Positions 38,064-45,621 of a stretch of 64,000 bases of DNA are shown in pieces (within the stretch, counting starts at the first letter, position 1; each line of letters begins with the position of its first letter). The notes beneath the pieces were generated by a model. That model was not told where the DNA came from. It did no database searches and was given only the letters and a program-made list of their open reading frames with translations. The stretch spans positions 122,370-186,369 of the forward strand of contig JAJDUG010000067.1 in assembly GCA_022826755.1 (NCBI GenBank), read 5' to 3'. A program made the position numbers and the translations under genes. The stretch comes from Acidobacteriota bacterium (GTDB lineage: Bacteria > Acidobacteriota > Terriglobia > Versatilivoradales > Versatilivoraceae).

Positions 38064-40130
38064 TCAGAGTTTTCGATTGAGCCGGACCCTCACCGTCGAG
38101 CCCGGCGCCACCTTGGAATCGGGCGCGGGCGACTGCTGCACGACCAGGCCGGCTCCGCGAACCTCCACCTGCAATCGGGCTCGAGTTCCCTCCGTCATCA
38201 CCGCTCGCAGGGACTTCCCCATAAAGTTGGGTACGGCCACCATGGCCAGGCCACCGATTGCCGCATCCTCGTAGCCCCCCAGACCCTGCTCCTGGGGGGA
38301 CTCCACTTGCGCCTCGGTGAGGCCCAATGCCTGCTCGCCGTTCAGCGTGGCCGGAGCCCACGAAACCGCATCCATCAATGGCTCCTCCAACGGATTCTCC
38401 TCGGCGCCGAGTTCCGCAACCCGGGTGTCGTCCCTCCATTCCTGCCGTGGCTGATCGGGCGGGACCGAAAGATAGTTCAGCGTCTTCTCCGCAATATTCT
38501 TGAACACCGGGGCGGCGACCTGGCCACCGTAATAGAGACCGCGAGGCTCATCGATCAACACCACGATCGAGAGAGCCGGATTGTCCACGGGAGCGAAACC
38601 GACGAAGGAGGCTATGAATCGGGTATGAGAGTAGCCTCCGCGCTCGTCCACCTTTTGCGCCGTACCGGTCTTGCCTGCCGCCGAAAAACCCCTCAGCCGA
38701 GCCCTCCTGCCCGTTCCTTCAGCCACCACAAGGCTCATCATTTCCTTGATGGTTTCAGCCGTCTCTCTCCGCAGGGCTCTCCTGTCACCGGGTTGCGACC
38801 CGGAAGGACTCCGGGAGACCCGATCCGAGCGGACACCTTCGACAACACGGGGAGGGATCCAATGGCCCCCGTTGGCGATCATTCCGGCGGCCGTGACCAT
38901 CTGAAGCGGCGTCACCCCGATTCCCTGTCCCATGGAAATGGTCCCCAGGTCGACCGTGTGCCAGTCCGAAGCCGGACGCAGCAACCCCCTGGCTTCTCCG
39001 GGCAGATCCACCCGGGTGGGCCGGCCGAATCCGTAGCGCCGGATGTAGCGCTCCAGCCGCTGCTTGCCGATCCGAAAGCCCAGTTGGATGACGCCGACGT
39101 TGCTGGAACGCGCGATCACTTCGCGAACCGACAACCAGCCGAAGGGCTTGTGGTCCCGGATTCGGTGCTTCCCGATCACGATGCCGCCATTCATGCAGTG
39201 AATCTGCTCCTCGGGGGAGGTCAACCCTTCCTCCAACGCCGCAGCCGCCGTGAAAACCTTGAAGGTGGATCCAGGCTCGTAGATATTGAGGATTGCCTGG
39301 TTCCTCCAGGCGGATTCGGAATAGCGGCCATAGTGATTCGGGTTGAAGGTGGGCACGTTGGCCATGGCCAGGATGGCGCCGGTGGTCGGGTTCATCACGA
39401 TGGCGGCGCCACCACGGGCCCGGCTTTTCTCAACCTGAGCCTGCAATTCCCGCTCCACCAGGTACTGGATCGACTCATCCAGGGTCAAGACCAGGTCGGC
39501 GCCTGCCGTGGGTGGCCTTTCCACGCTGCTGAAGTACCGTTTCTTGGCATCGGTATGCAGCAGGATCCGGCCGGGCGTGCCGCGCACATCCCGTTCATAC
39601 AGGTGCTCCAGGCCGGCCAGGCCCTCGTTGTCCATGCCCACATAGCCGAGGACATGGGCAGCCAACTCCCGCTTGGGATAGAAGCGCTTGTTTTCGGTTT
39701 CGAAATAAATGCCGGGCAGATCCAGTTCCCGGACCTTCTGGACTTGGGGGAAGTCCACTTTCCGCTTGATCCAGCAGAAGGTTCGCGATTGTTCCAGTCT
39801 TCGCCGAACCTTGCCCGGATCGAGTCCCAGTGCGGTGGACAGGAGAGAGGCCGTACGCGGCTTGTCGGAGATTTCCAGGGGGACTGCAAATACCGATTCG
39901 ACCTTGATGCTGACCGCAAGCTCCCGGTTGCGGCGATCGTAAATCGTCCCGCGCTTGGGACTGATCTCGAATACCCGGGTCTGCTGTCGCCGCGCACGTT
40001 CCCGCATTTCCGGGTAGCGAACGATCTGCAGGTCGACAAGGCGAAAGACGATCAGGCAGGACCAGGCAACGAAGAAGAGCACCAGAAGACCAAGGCGGGT
40101 TCGGAATACCGTTGGGCGTTTGGCCGACAT
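38064..40130 (-). CDS. ftsI: Division transpeptidase FtsI (PBP3) with C-terminal PASTA domain
   Basis: Cross-links septal peptidoglycan. 688 residues from the ATG at 40130 (MSAKRPTVFRTRLGLLVLFF). One N-terminal membrane helix (about 12-32), pedestal domain, then the transpeptidase with the active serine in GSTFKVF (near 289), SSN near 341 and KTGTAQK near 484. After the catalytic domain a linker (about 540-620) precedes one PASTA domain (VPNFMGKSLRAVMTEG to the C-terminus, ending VRVRLNRKL). PASTA modules bind muropeptides and are commonest on Gram-positive PBPs. Located between ftsL and murE as expected. Confidence 0.95.
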   Translation of the reverse strand: MSAKRPTVFRTRLGLLVLFFVAWSCLIVFRLVDLQIVRYPEMRERARRQQTRVFEISPKRGTIYDRRNRELAVSIKVESVFAVPLEISDKPRTASLLSTALGLDPGKVRRRLEQSRTFCWIKRKVDFPQVQKVRELDLPGIYFETENKRFYPKRELAAHVLGYVGMDNEGLAGLEHLYERDVRGTPGRILLHTDAKKRYFSSVERPPTAGADLVLTLDESIQYLVERELQAQVEKSRARGGAAIVMNPTTGAILAMANVPTFNPNHYGRYSESAWRNQAILNIYEPGSTFKVFTAAAALEEGLTSPEEQIHCMNGGIVIGKHRIRDHKPFGWLSVREVIARSSNVGVIQLGFRIGKQRLERYIRRYGFGRPTRVDLPGEARGLLRPASDWHTVDLGTISMGQGIGVTPLQMVTAAGMIANGGHWIPPRVVEGVRSDRVSRSPSGSQPGDRRALRRETAETIKEMMSLVVAEGTGRRARLRGFSAAGKTGTAQKVDERGGYSHTRFIASFVGFAPVDNPALSIVVLIDEPRGLYYGGQVAAPVFKNIAEKTLNYLSVPPDQPRQEWRDDTRVAELGAEENPLEEPLMDAVSWAPATLNGEQALGLTEAQVESPQEQGLGGYEDAAIGGLAMVAVPNFMGKSLRAVMTEGTRARLQVEVRGAGLVVQQSPAPDSKVAPGSTVRVRLNRKL

Positions 40131-40241
40131 CGAGAGTCCCACTACGTATTGGATTGGCTGCCGTTGGGATTTGGGCCGGCCGCCCTGTATTCCTGCCCGC
40201 CACCTGGCCCACCGATGTGAACCCGGAGTCCGGAATCCGAC

Positions 40242-40667
40242 CTAGGGAAGCGCTCCGAATCCGGCCGGAAGAGCATCCATGCCACGGCCTTCCCGGGCTG
40301 CCACCAGAATCTCGGTCGGTTGCGGCGCCTCCGGGGCGGGCTGGACAACAATCTGGTCGAACGAGGGACTGATGAGCCCAAGCTGTTTTCTGGCGATCAG
40401 GTCGATACGCTGCGGGCTACGCAAGGTGGCCCTCTCCAGCTTGAGCTGGCGCTTGATCTCTGTCAGATGCTTGATGTCCTTCAAAATCTCTTCACGCTCA
40501 TAGCCCCGGCGAATGACCTCGAACTGCTGCCAGGCCAGGCAGAGCAGCACCAGCAGGCACAGCATGGCCAGGATCATGAGCAGCAGGCATTCCCTGGTCT
40601 TCTGAAAGTCCAACTCCTTGACCAGCCTGGAGTTGTCAATCTGCTTAACCATGTGAATCTCAGTCAT
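40242..40667 (-). CDS. ftsL: Cell division protein FtsL-like
   Basis: 141 residues from the ATG at 40667 (MTEIHMVKQIDN), with AGGAGAG upstream; ORF start at 40685 lacks support. Small bitopic protein: cytoplasmic tail (1-26), one membrane helix (CLLLMILAMLCLLVLLCLAW, about 27-47), then a coiled-coil with a leucine-zipper-like heptad (about 48-100, EILKDIKHLTEIKRQLKLE). RIDLIARKQLGL is the usual end of FtsL/FtsB-type helices. A proline-rich C-terminal tail follows. Assigned mainly from position between rsmH and ftsI. Confidence 0.87.
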   Translation of the reverse strand: MTEIHMVKQIDNSRLVKELDFQKTRECLLLMILAMLCLLVLLCLAWQQFEVIRRGYEREEILKDIKHLTEIKRQLKLERATLRSPQRIDLIARKQLGLISPSFDQIVVQPAPEAPQPTEILVAAREGRGMDALPAGFGALP

Positions 40668-40726
40668 CGCCTCTCCTCGCCTCAACTGCGCCGTCGATGC
40701 CGGACGGAATCGGAATCAGGGTCACG

Positions 40727-41689
40727 TCACAGTCGTTCGGCCACTCTGAGCCTGGCGCTTCTCGAACGGGGATTTCCGATCGTTTCCTCCTCGGTCGGAG
40801 AAACGGGCTTGCGACAAACCAGCTTCACCAGCTTTTTTCGCCCACAAGCACAAACCGGCATCTCGGGAGGACAGATGCACCCCCGAGCCAGGGAACCCAG
40901 AGAGCCTTTCACGATCCGATCCTCCAGAGAATGGAAGCTGATGATTGCCAGGCGCCCCCCCTCCCTCAGCAACTCGATCGCACTGGCGACGAATTGCCGC
41001 AGCGCCTCCAATTCGCCATTGACAAAAATTCTGAGTGCCTGAAAGGTTCGCGTCGCCGGGTGAATCTTTGACCGGCGGCGGGAGCGCACCGCCCGCGAAA
41101 CCACCTCTGCCAAGCTGAGAGTGTCGTGCAGGGGTCTGGCTCGCACGATAGCCCGAGCGATCCGGCGAGAGCCCGGTTCCTCCCCATAGGAGTAGATCAG
41201 CCCCGCCAGCTTCGGTTCCGGAAAGCGGTTGACAACCTCGGCAGCCGTCAGTGGAGCGTCGGTGTCCATTCTCATATCCAGTGGTCCGGATCTTTGAAAG
41301 CTGAAGCCTCGTTCCGCCGTTTCCAACTGGAAGGAAGAGAGGCCCAGGTCGGCCAGGATCCCGTCACATGCTCCGAATCGCCAGCGGCGGGCGATATCTT
41401 TTACCCGGGCGAAATTTCCGTGGTGGAGCTCAACCCGTCTCTCATACCGGTCCAGTTCCCGGGCAGCCCTGCGCAGGCTCTCCCGGTCGCGATCGATCCC
41501 GATCAGCTTCCCTTCGGGCGACGACTCCTCCAGAATGGCCCGGGCATGTCCTCCCAGGCCAAGAGTGGCATCGATATAAACGCCTCCCGATTGAGGCCGC
41601 AGATACTCGATGACCTGGGAGAGCATCACCGGCCTGTGAAGGCCCCCGGCCTCGCCGGGGCTTGTCGTGGCTTGAGGCGTCGAAACCAT
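40727..41689 (-). CDS. rsmH: 16S rRNA (cytosine-1402-N4)-methyltransferase
   Basis: Methylates C1402 in the ribosomal P site using SAM. 320 residues. The N-terminus HRPVMLSQVIEYL, SAM loop DATLGLGGHARAIL, DLGLSSFQLETAERGFSF, RMDTDAPLTAAEVVN and ISFHSLEDRIVK are the family signatures. Second gene of the dcw cluster, 32 bp after mraZ. Confidence 0.97.
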   Translation of the reverse strand: MVSTPQATTSPGEAGGLHRPVMLSQVIEYLRPQSGGVYIDATLGLGGHARAILEESSPEGKLIGIDRDRESLRRAARELDRYERRVELHHGNFARVKDIARRWRFGACDGILADLGLSSFQLETAERGFSFQRSGPLDMRMDTDAPLTAAEVVNRFPEPKLAGLIYSYGEEPGSRRIARAIVRARPLHDTLSLAEVVSRAVRSRRRSKIHPATRTFQALRIFVNGELEALRQFVASAIELLREGGRLAIISFHSLEDRIVKGSLGSLARGCICPPEMPVCACGRKKLVKLVCRKPVSPTEEETIGNPRSRSARLRVAERL

Positions 41690-41721
41690 TGAAACTCGTG
41701 TGGCCGCGAGACCGGTCGGTC

Positions 41722-42174
41722 TTATCCCGAGATTCCCAATTCAGCGAGTTCCTCGTCGTCGCTGTCGGTCCACGGATTGCCCTCCACGGCCTTCTTCAGG
41801 GTGTCGTCCCGCCAGATTTCCAGGTGGTTCATGGAGCCGACCACCCTGACTTCATCTTCAAGCCGGGCGGAATCTCGCAGCCCCTGAGGAAGCAGCAACC
41901 GGCCCTGCCGGTCCATCAAGGCCTTTTGGCCGTAATAGCTGGTGGCGCGCAGGAATTTCTTGACTACCGGCCTCTTCGCGGCGAGATTGCCAATGCTCTG
42001 TTCCAGCTCGTCCCAAACGGCAAAGGGATACAGCAGGATGCAGTCTCCCTTGAGGCTGGTGATATAGAACTCGTTTCCATGTTCCCGCTCGACTTCGGAG
42101 CGAAAACCCACCGGCAGCTTGAGACGGCCCTTCCCATCCAGCTTGGTGGTATGGCTTCCCCTGAGTTGCAACAT
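41722..42174 (-). CDS. mraZ: Transcriptional regulator MraZ
   Basis: 150 residues with two tandem MraZ/AbrB-like swapped-hairpin domains: LDGKGRLKLPVGFRSE (about 13-28) and MDRQGRLLLPQGLR (about 91-104), the DxKGRxxxP motif in both copies. MraZ forms a ring that represses its own dcw promoter in the bacteria where it has been tested by binding phased GTGG repeats. Exactly such repeats lie just upstream (42239-42303). A GGAG precedes the ATG by about ten bases. Confidence 0.96.
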   Translation of the reverse strand: MLQLRGSHTTKLDGKGRLKLPVGFRSEVEREHGNEFYITSLKGDCILLYPFAVWDELEQSIGNLAAKRPVVKKFLRATSYYGQKALMDRQGRLLLPQGLRDSARLEDEVRVVGSMNHLEIWRDDTLKKAVEGNPWTDSDDEELAELGISG

Positions 42175-42238
42175 GGGATGAAACTCCGAAGTGGCTGAGA
42201 ATCAGGCAACGAGAATGCCCCCAAATGCGGACCTGAGA

Positions 42239-42303
42239 TCCACACCAGACCACAACAGTCTTTTCCAGTCCACTTTACTCCACACAAGTCTACGGGTTCC
42301 CAC
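42239..42303 (-). promoter_or_regulatory. MraZ operator: seven 10-bp phased GTGG-type boxes
   Basis: Reading the minus strand, five-base boxes start every ten bases: GTGGG, GTAGA, GTGGA, GTGGA, AAAGA, GTGGT, GTGGA. Five keep GTGG exactly, one is GTAG, one (AAAGA) is degenerate; each pair is separated by exactly five bases. Known MraZ operators have three or four such boxes with the same spacing. The array starts within the promoter spacer and continues into the 5' leader, which fits autorepression of the whole cluster. Confidence 0.85.
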
Positions 42304-42314
42304 GTTGGAGTCAA
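42287..42314 (-). promoter_or_regulatory. dcw cluster promoter upstream of mraZ
   Basis: On the minus strand TTGACT (42314-42309) and TAGACT (42292-42287) are separated by 16 bp. Transcription would begin near 42280, leaving a leader of about 105 bases before mraZ. The -10 element overlaps the second MraZ box, so repressor and RNA polymerase would compete. Confidence 0.7.
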
Positions 42315-42437
42315 GCAGTTTATTTGTCGGGGGAGAACTTTTTTCTGCTAGGCTGATGGTGACTGTTCCAGGGAAACACCGGGCCTGAAATCCCGGTCCT
42401 GCCTTGGAGGGGTGATTGGAGCAAGGCAGCTTCCGGC

Positions 42438-43211
42438 ATGGTTTTCCGTTCGATTCCCAGCTTGGCCGAATTCTTGAGGATTCCCACCGGTTTCCTGATC
42501 TTGGCGTGCGCGACAACAACGGTCTCCCTGGGCCACCCGTTGCCCCAGGCAGGCCAGGCGGGCAAATTTCCGGTGGCGTTCTTGACCTCCAAAGGCAGTC
42601 TGCAGTTGACCGGCCGGGTCGACTGGGGGAGAGCCGGACGGTCCCCGTTCCCGATGATTTACGATGGAACCAGGATCCACAGCAAGAGCGGCACAGCCCA
42701 ATTGGAACTTCTGGCGGGGGGGCGACTCGATTTCTGCAGGGACACCGAGTTGACGGTGCAGCAGCCGCGGTCTCCCTTCCTCTTCACCCTGCACCGCGGC
42801 AGTGTGACCTACGATCTTCCGCGCTCTCACGGAGACCTCTTCCTGACGCCCGACTTTCTGATCAAAGTGGGTCCCGGCCCACAACTTCAGGCGGGTGCCT
42901 ACCGTGGCGAGATCAGCCTGGAGCCGGATGGGACCATCTGCGTGCGACCCGAGCGGGGCTCATTGGAAATCACCGGCCAGGACAACTCCCAGGTTCTTGC
43001 CGTGCCCCCGGGTCCCGGGATGAGAGTCGCGCCCGGACGGATTGCAACCCCGGAATATTTTCGCGATTGTCAGTGCGCCGGTCCGCTTCGTTCCGGAGAG
43101 CGGAACGGTCCGGGAGCGTCTGCCTACGGCTCTGCCGGCCCCTCCAGAAAATCGCCCTGGAAAACCTTCCTGAGAACTCTGGTCAAGATCTTGACCCTGG
43201 GTTTGGTGTAG
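42438..43211 (+). CDS. Exported FecR-like protein
   Basis: 257 residues. The N-terminus (PTGFLILACATTTVSL, about 16-31) is a signal peptide, and LILAC could be a lipobox. The body (about 45-190) has the FecR-type beta repeat pattern: LTSKGSLQLTG, MIYDGTRIHSKSGTAQLELL, FCRDTELTVQQ, TLHRGSVTYDLP, TPDFLIKVGPG and ISLEPDGTICVRPERGSLEI. FecR domains form beta-helical sheets and occur in surface and signalling proteins; no sigma factor accompanies it, so iron-dicitrate signalling is not supported. Read divergently from mraZ across a 260-bp shared region. Start ATG at 42438. Confidence 0.7.
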   Translation: MVFRSIPSLAEFLRIPTGFLILACATTTVSLGHPLPQAGQAGKFPVAFLTSKGSLQLTGRVDWGRAGRSPFPMIYDGTRIHSKSGTAQLELLAGGRLDFCRDTELTVQQPRSPFLFTLHRGSVTYDLPRSHGDLFLTPDFLIKVGPGPQLQAGAYRGEISLEPDGTICVRPERGSLEITGQDNSQVLAVPPGPGMRVAPGRIATPEYFRDCQCAGPLRSGERNGPGASAYGSAGPSRKSPWKTFLRTLVKILTLGLV

Positions 43212-43261
43212 GTCGAAGCCTCGCACCCTCAGCACAGTTTGGCGGGCCAGGGAGTCTCTTG

Positions 43262-44347
43262 GTGAAAGCCGGAATTATCGGGTTCCCTTCGTCGGGCAAG
43301 TCCACCCTCTTCAAAATCCTGACCAGGGCGGGAATCGGCCCCGCTGCCCAATCCCGCAAGCGGGGAGGATTGGCGCTTGGCGTGGCCACTGTCCCCGATT
43401 CGCGCCTGGACCGGCTGTCGGCTCTTTTCCGACCCAGGAAAACAATTCCGGCTGTGATCGAATACCTGGACGTCCCCTCCTTTAGCAAGGGCGCCTCCGC
43501 TTCGGAGATCCGGTTGGGAGATTTCCGCAACCTGGATGTTCTGGTGCACGTGGTTCGAGCCTTCGACCAAGAGCCGTCGCCACAGGGGGAAGTCCGGGGT
43601 CTTCCGGAAGGATGCATCGCCGAGTTGGATCTGGAACTCATGCTGGGTGACCTGACCGTGATTGAAAGACGGCTGGGTCGCCTGGAAAAGGATCTCAAGA
43701 AGATGAAGAATCCGGATCTGATCGGGGAAGACAGTCTGCTTCGAAAATGCCGGCAGTGGCTGGAACAGGAAAAGCCCCTTCGATCGCTCACGCTCACCGG
43801 GGAAGAGAAGAAGCGCCTTCGCGGATTCTCATTCCTGTCGGAAAAACCGGTGCTGCACGTGCTCAACCTCCACGACGGGGCTGCCGCGCGGATTTCGCGC
43901 CTGGTCGAGTCCTACCGGATCGAGATCCTGGCCGGCCAACCCAATGTTGAACTGACGGCCGTCTGTGGCAAACTGGAAGCGGAGTTGGCGGAGTTGAGCG
44001 ACGAGGAGATAGAGGACTTTCTGACCGACTATGGCCTCGCCGAGTCGGGACTGGTTCGCCTGATCCGGACCACCTACCGACTTCTGGGACTGATTTCCTT
44101 CTTCACCGTTTCGGAGGAGGAATGTCGGGCATGGACCATCCCCAGGGGAACACCGGCTCTCAAGGCGGCCGGGGCCATCCACTCCGACCTGGAAAGGTGC
44201 TTTATCCGGGCCGAAGTGATCCCCTGGAACGTCTTGCTGGAGGTCAAGTCGCTTTCCGCCGCCCGACAACGAGGACTACTCCGGCTGGAAGGCAAGGAGT
44301 ATCCGGTTCAGGACGGCGAGACCATTTACTTTCGGCACAGCGCCTGA
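43262..44347 (+). CDS. Divergent YchF/OLA1-family P-loop NTPase
   Basis: 361 residues from the GTG at 43262, with GGGAG upstream. P-loop GFPSSGKST at 7-15, then LFKILTRAG as in YchF. The switch II segment, DIAGLVxGASKG in YchF, reads DVPSFSKGASAS and lacks the DxxG glycine. LVHVVRAFD and the helical domain (about 125-210) follow, then a base-recognition region with VLNLHDG, and a C-terminal TGS-like domain (YchF-GTPase_C/DUF933 type) with LISFFTVSEEECRAW and AAGAIHSDLERCFIRAEV. YchF proteins bind ATP and act on ribosomes or stress response. This looks like a paralogue with an altered hydrolysis site rather than the housekeeping YchF. Confidence 0.85.
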   Translation: MKAGIIGFPSSGKSTLFKILTRAGIGPAAQSRKRGGLALGVATVPDSRLDRLSALFRPRKTIPAVIEYLDVPSFSKGASASEIRLGDFRNLDVLVHVVRAFDQEPSPQGEVRGLPEGCIAELDLELMLGDLTVIERRLGRLEKDLKKMKNPDLIGEDSLLRKCRQWLEQEKPLRSLTLTGEEKKRLRGFSFLSEKPVLHVLNLHDGAAARISRLVESYRIEILAGQPNVELTAVCGKLEAELAELSDEEIEDFLTDYGLAESGLVRLIRTTYRLLGLISFFTVSEEECRAWTIPRGTPALKAAGAIHSDLERCFIRAEVIPWNVLLEVKSLSAARQRGLLRLEGKEYPVQDGETIYFRHSA

Positions 44348-44406
44348 CCTGGGGCAGCCTGCCGCGCGGATCATTCGAGGGGAAAACACCCAATCGCCCA
44401 TAAAGA

Positions 44407-44610
44407 CGAACCACGAATGAACACGAATTTACACGAATACGGGTGGACTCGCTCGAACGACAAGCGGCACCAAAACGTTTCTGCAACTTTGTTCCCTTGC
44501 GATGACTTCGGGTCCTTCGCGGAAAACCCCTCGATATCGATTGTCACACCCGCCAATCAACACCTCATCAATCCGTTCATTGGTGTTCATTCGTGTCCAT
44601 TCGTGGTTCG
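44407..44610. mobile_element. MITE-like element with 22-bp terminal inverted repeats
   Basis: The arms are 44407-44428 (starts CGAACCACGAATGAACAC) and 44589-44610 (ends ATTCGTGGTTCG); they are reverse complements with one mismatch in 22. Each arm contains ACGAAT units spaced exactly 10 bp (three in the left arm and its extension). The 160-bp interior has no ORF. No target duplication is seen at the ends. A solitary copy of the right arm, with two mismatches, lies at 60486-60507. Non-autonomous element is inference from structure. Confidence 0.55.
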
Positions 44611-44613
44611 CCG

Positions 44614-44668
44614 TTTTCCTTCGCGGAGAACTCTTTTCCGTCCTGCCTGCTCTTCGTGGATGTCATGG
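44614..44668. repeat. TTCGTGGAT/CTCTTTTCC tract
   Basis: Contains TTTTCCTTCGCGGAGAACTC, TTTTCC and CTCTTCGTGGATGTC; matches the tract at 18050-18090 in order and spacing. Directly adjoins the MITE-like element. Confidence 0.5.
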
Positions 44669-44728
44669 CTGGATAACCCCCTCGACTGGTTTCAGAAAGG
44701 TTGAACCCGAGAATCCGGAGGACCTTAC

Positions 44729-45094
44729 ATGCCTGACGAAGTTCTGGTACTGGCGGACGATCTATTCTTTTCCAGCAAAATCGCTTCCACGGCCCGGCTG
44801 TGCTCCGTCCCCGCCCGGATCCTCAATACTCCCCGGGAACTTCTCCAGAATGCAGATCCGAAGAGGGTCAAGCTCGTCATCATCGACCTCAATGGGCGGA
44901 CGACTGAGCCGGTACGCGCCATCGAGGAACTCAAGGGCTCGTCCGCGGGGGATGAGATTCCCATTCTGGCTTTCCTTTCCCACGTTCAGACCGAGCTTGC
45001 CGAGGAAGCCCGCAAGGCCGGCGCCAACTGGATCCTGCCCCGCTCTGCATTCTCCGCCCGCCTGGCCCAGATATTGACGGACCCCACCACCTGA
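44729..45094 (+). CDS. Receiver-like (CheY-fold) protein with degenerate site
   Basis: 121 residues, a stand-alone CheY-like domain. Strand 1 VLVLADD carries the acidic pair, strand 3 VKLVIIDLNG the phospho-acceptor position (Asp near 54), and strand 4 IPILAFLSHV the Ser/Thr position. The conserved lysine of strand 5 is replaced (NWILPRSAFS), which usually lowers or abolishes phosphorylation-driven switching. No kinase or output domain is adjacent. It may act by protein-protein contact. The gene converges with hfq. Confidence 0.75.
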   Translation: MPDEVLVLADDLFFSSKIASTARLCSVPARILNTPRELLQNADPKRVKLVIIDLNGRTTEPVRAIEELKGSSAGDEIPILAFLSHVQTELAEEARKAGANWILPRSAFSARLAQILTDPTT

Positions 45095-45184
45095 CCCGCA
45101 ATTCTCGCCGGGGACATGCACTTCTCGGATGGCGAAACCAGTCGTGCCGGCTCCCCGAATCGACAATCAACAATTCAAGACGGT

Positions 45185-45475
45185 TCAGCGTTCCCGGATA
45201 TATTTGATCTGGTGCTTGTAGATGAACATGTTGGCATCGCGGTTGCGGGTCACACGGATAAAGCGCTTGTCGTAGTACTCAATCCACCCTTCGATTTCTT
45301 CGTTATTGAGTAGCTTCACCACGACCCGCCTCTTGTCGCGAACCAGATTGTTCAGATAGAGGGTTTCCGCGTGGGTCTGGTCTTCTACCTGGTGGGATCG
45401 AAGAATCGCCTCCGAGATCCCGTCGCGGGACCTGCCCGGGGCGTTTTTGCGACGACTCTTCTTGTTCGGGTTCAA
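45185..45475 (-). CDS. hfq: Hfq-like RNA chaperone
   Basis: 96 residues from a TTG at 45475 (LNPNKKSRRKN) preceded by GGGAG; a TTG at 45502 is possible. A basic N-terminal tail (KKSRRKNAPGRSR) precedes a helix (HAETLYLNNLVRDKRR), the Sm1 strands (VVVKLLNNEEIEGWIEYYD, FIRVTR) and the Sm2 end MFIYKHQIKYI, which matches the Hfq YKHA signature. Hfq rings bring small RNAs and mRNAs together. Most of the usual hfq neighbours (miaA, hflX) are absent. Divergently placed from the TIM-barrel isomerase gene. Confidence 0.85.
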   Translation of the reverse strand: MNPNKKSRRKNAPGRSRDGISEAILRSHQVEDQTHAETLYLNNLVRDKRRVVVKLLNNEEIEGWIEYYDKRFIRVTRNRDANMFIYKHQIKYIRER

Positions 45476-45621
45476 GGCATGCTCCCTGGCGCCGAGCCGC
45501 AATCCTAACTGGGGTCGGGTCGATTGATGATAGTATCCCTGATCGATCAGAGCAAGCGCGGCTGCTCGATCCCGCCTCCAACCTGCCGTCCGCCCATTCC
45601 GCTTCCGGGCCTTGAACCGTC

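Larger units (their letters stand above)
44348..44728. other. Intergenic region holding repeat element
   Basis: 381 bp between the YchF-like gene and the receiver-like gene. It is almost filled by a 204-bp inverted-repeat element and an adjoining TTCGTGGAT tract. No gene is supported. Confidence 0.7.

Noticed and set aside
42438..43211. FecR anti-sigma regulator
   Set aside because: No sigma factor or FecA-type receptor is next to it and the usual cytoplasmic N-terminal domain is missing; only the FecR-like beta part is supported.
42416..43261. In-frame extension of the YchF-like gene back to 42416
   Set aside because: The stretch runs in another frame through the FecR-like gene; homology starts only at KAGIIGFPSSGKST and the GTG at 43262 has a Shine-Dalgarno site.
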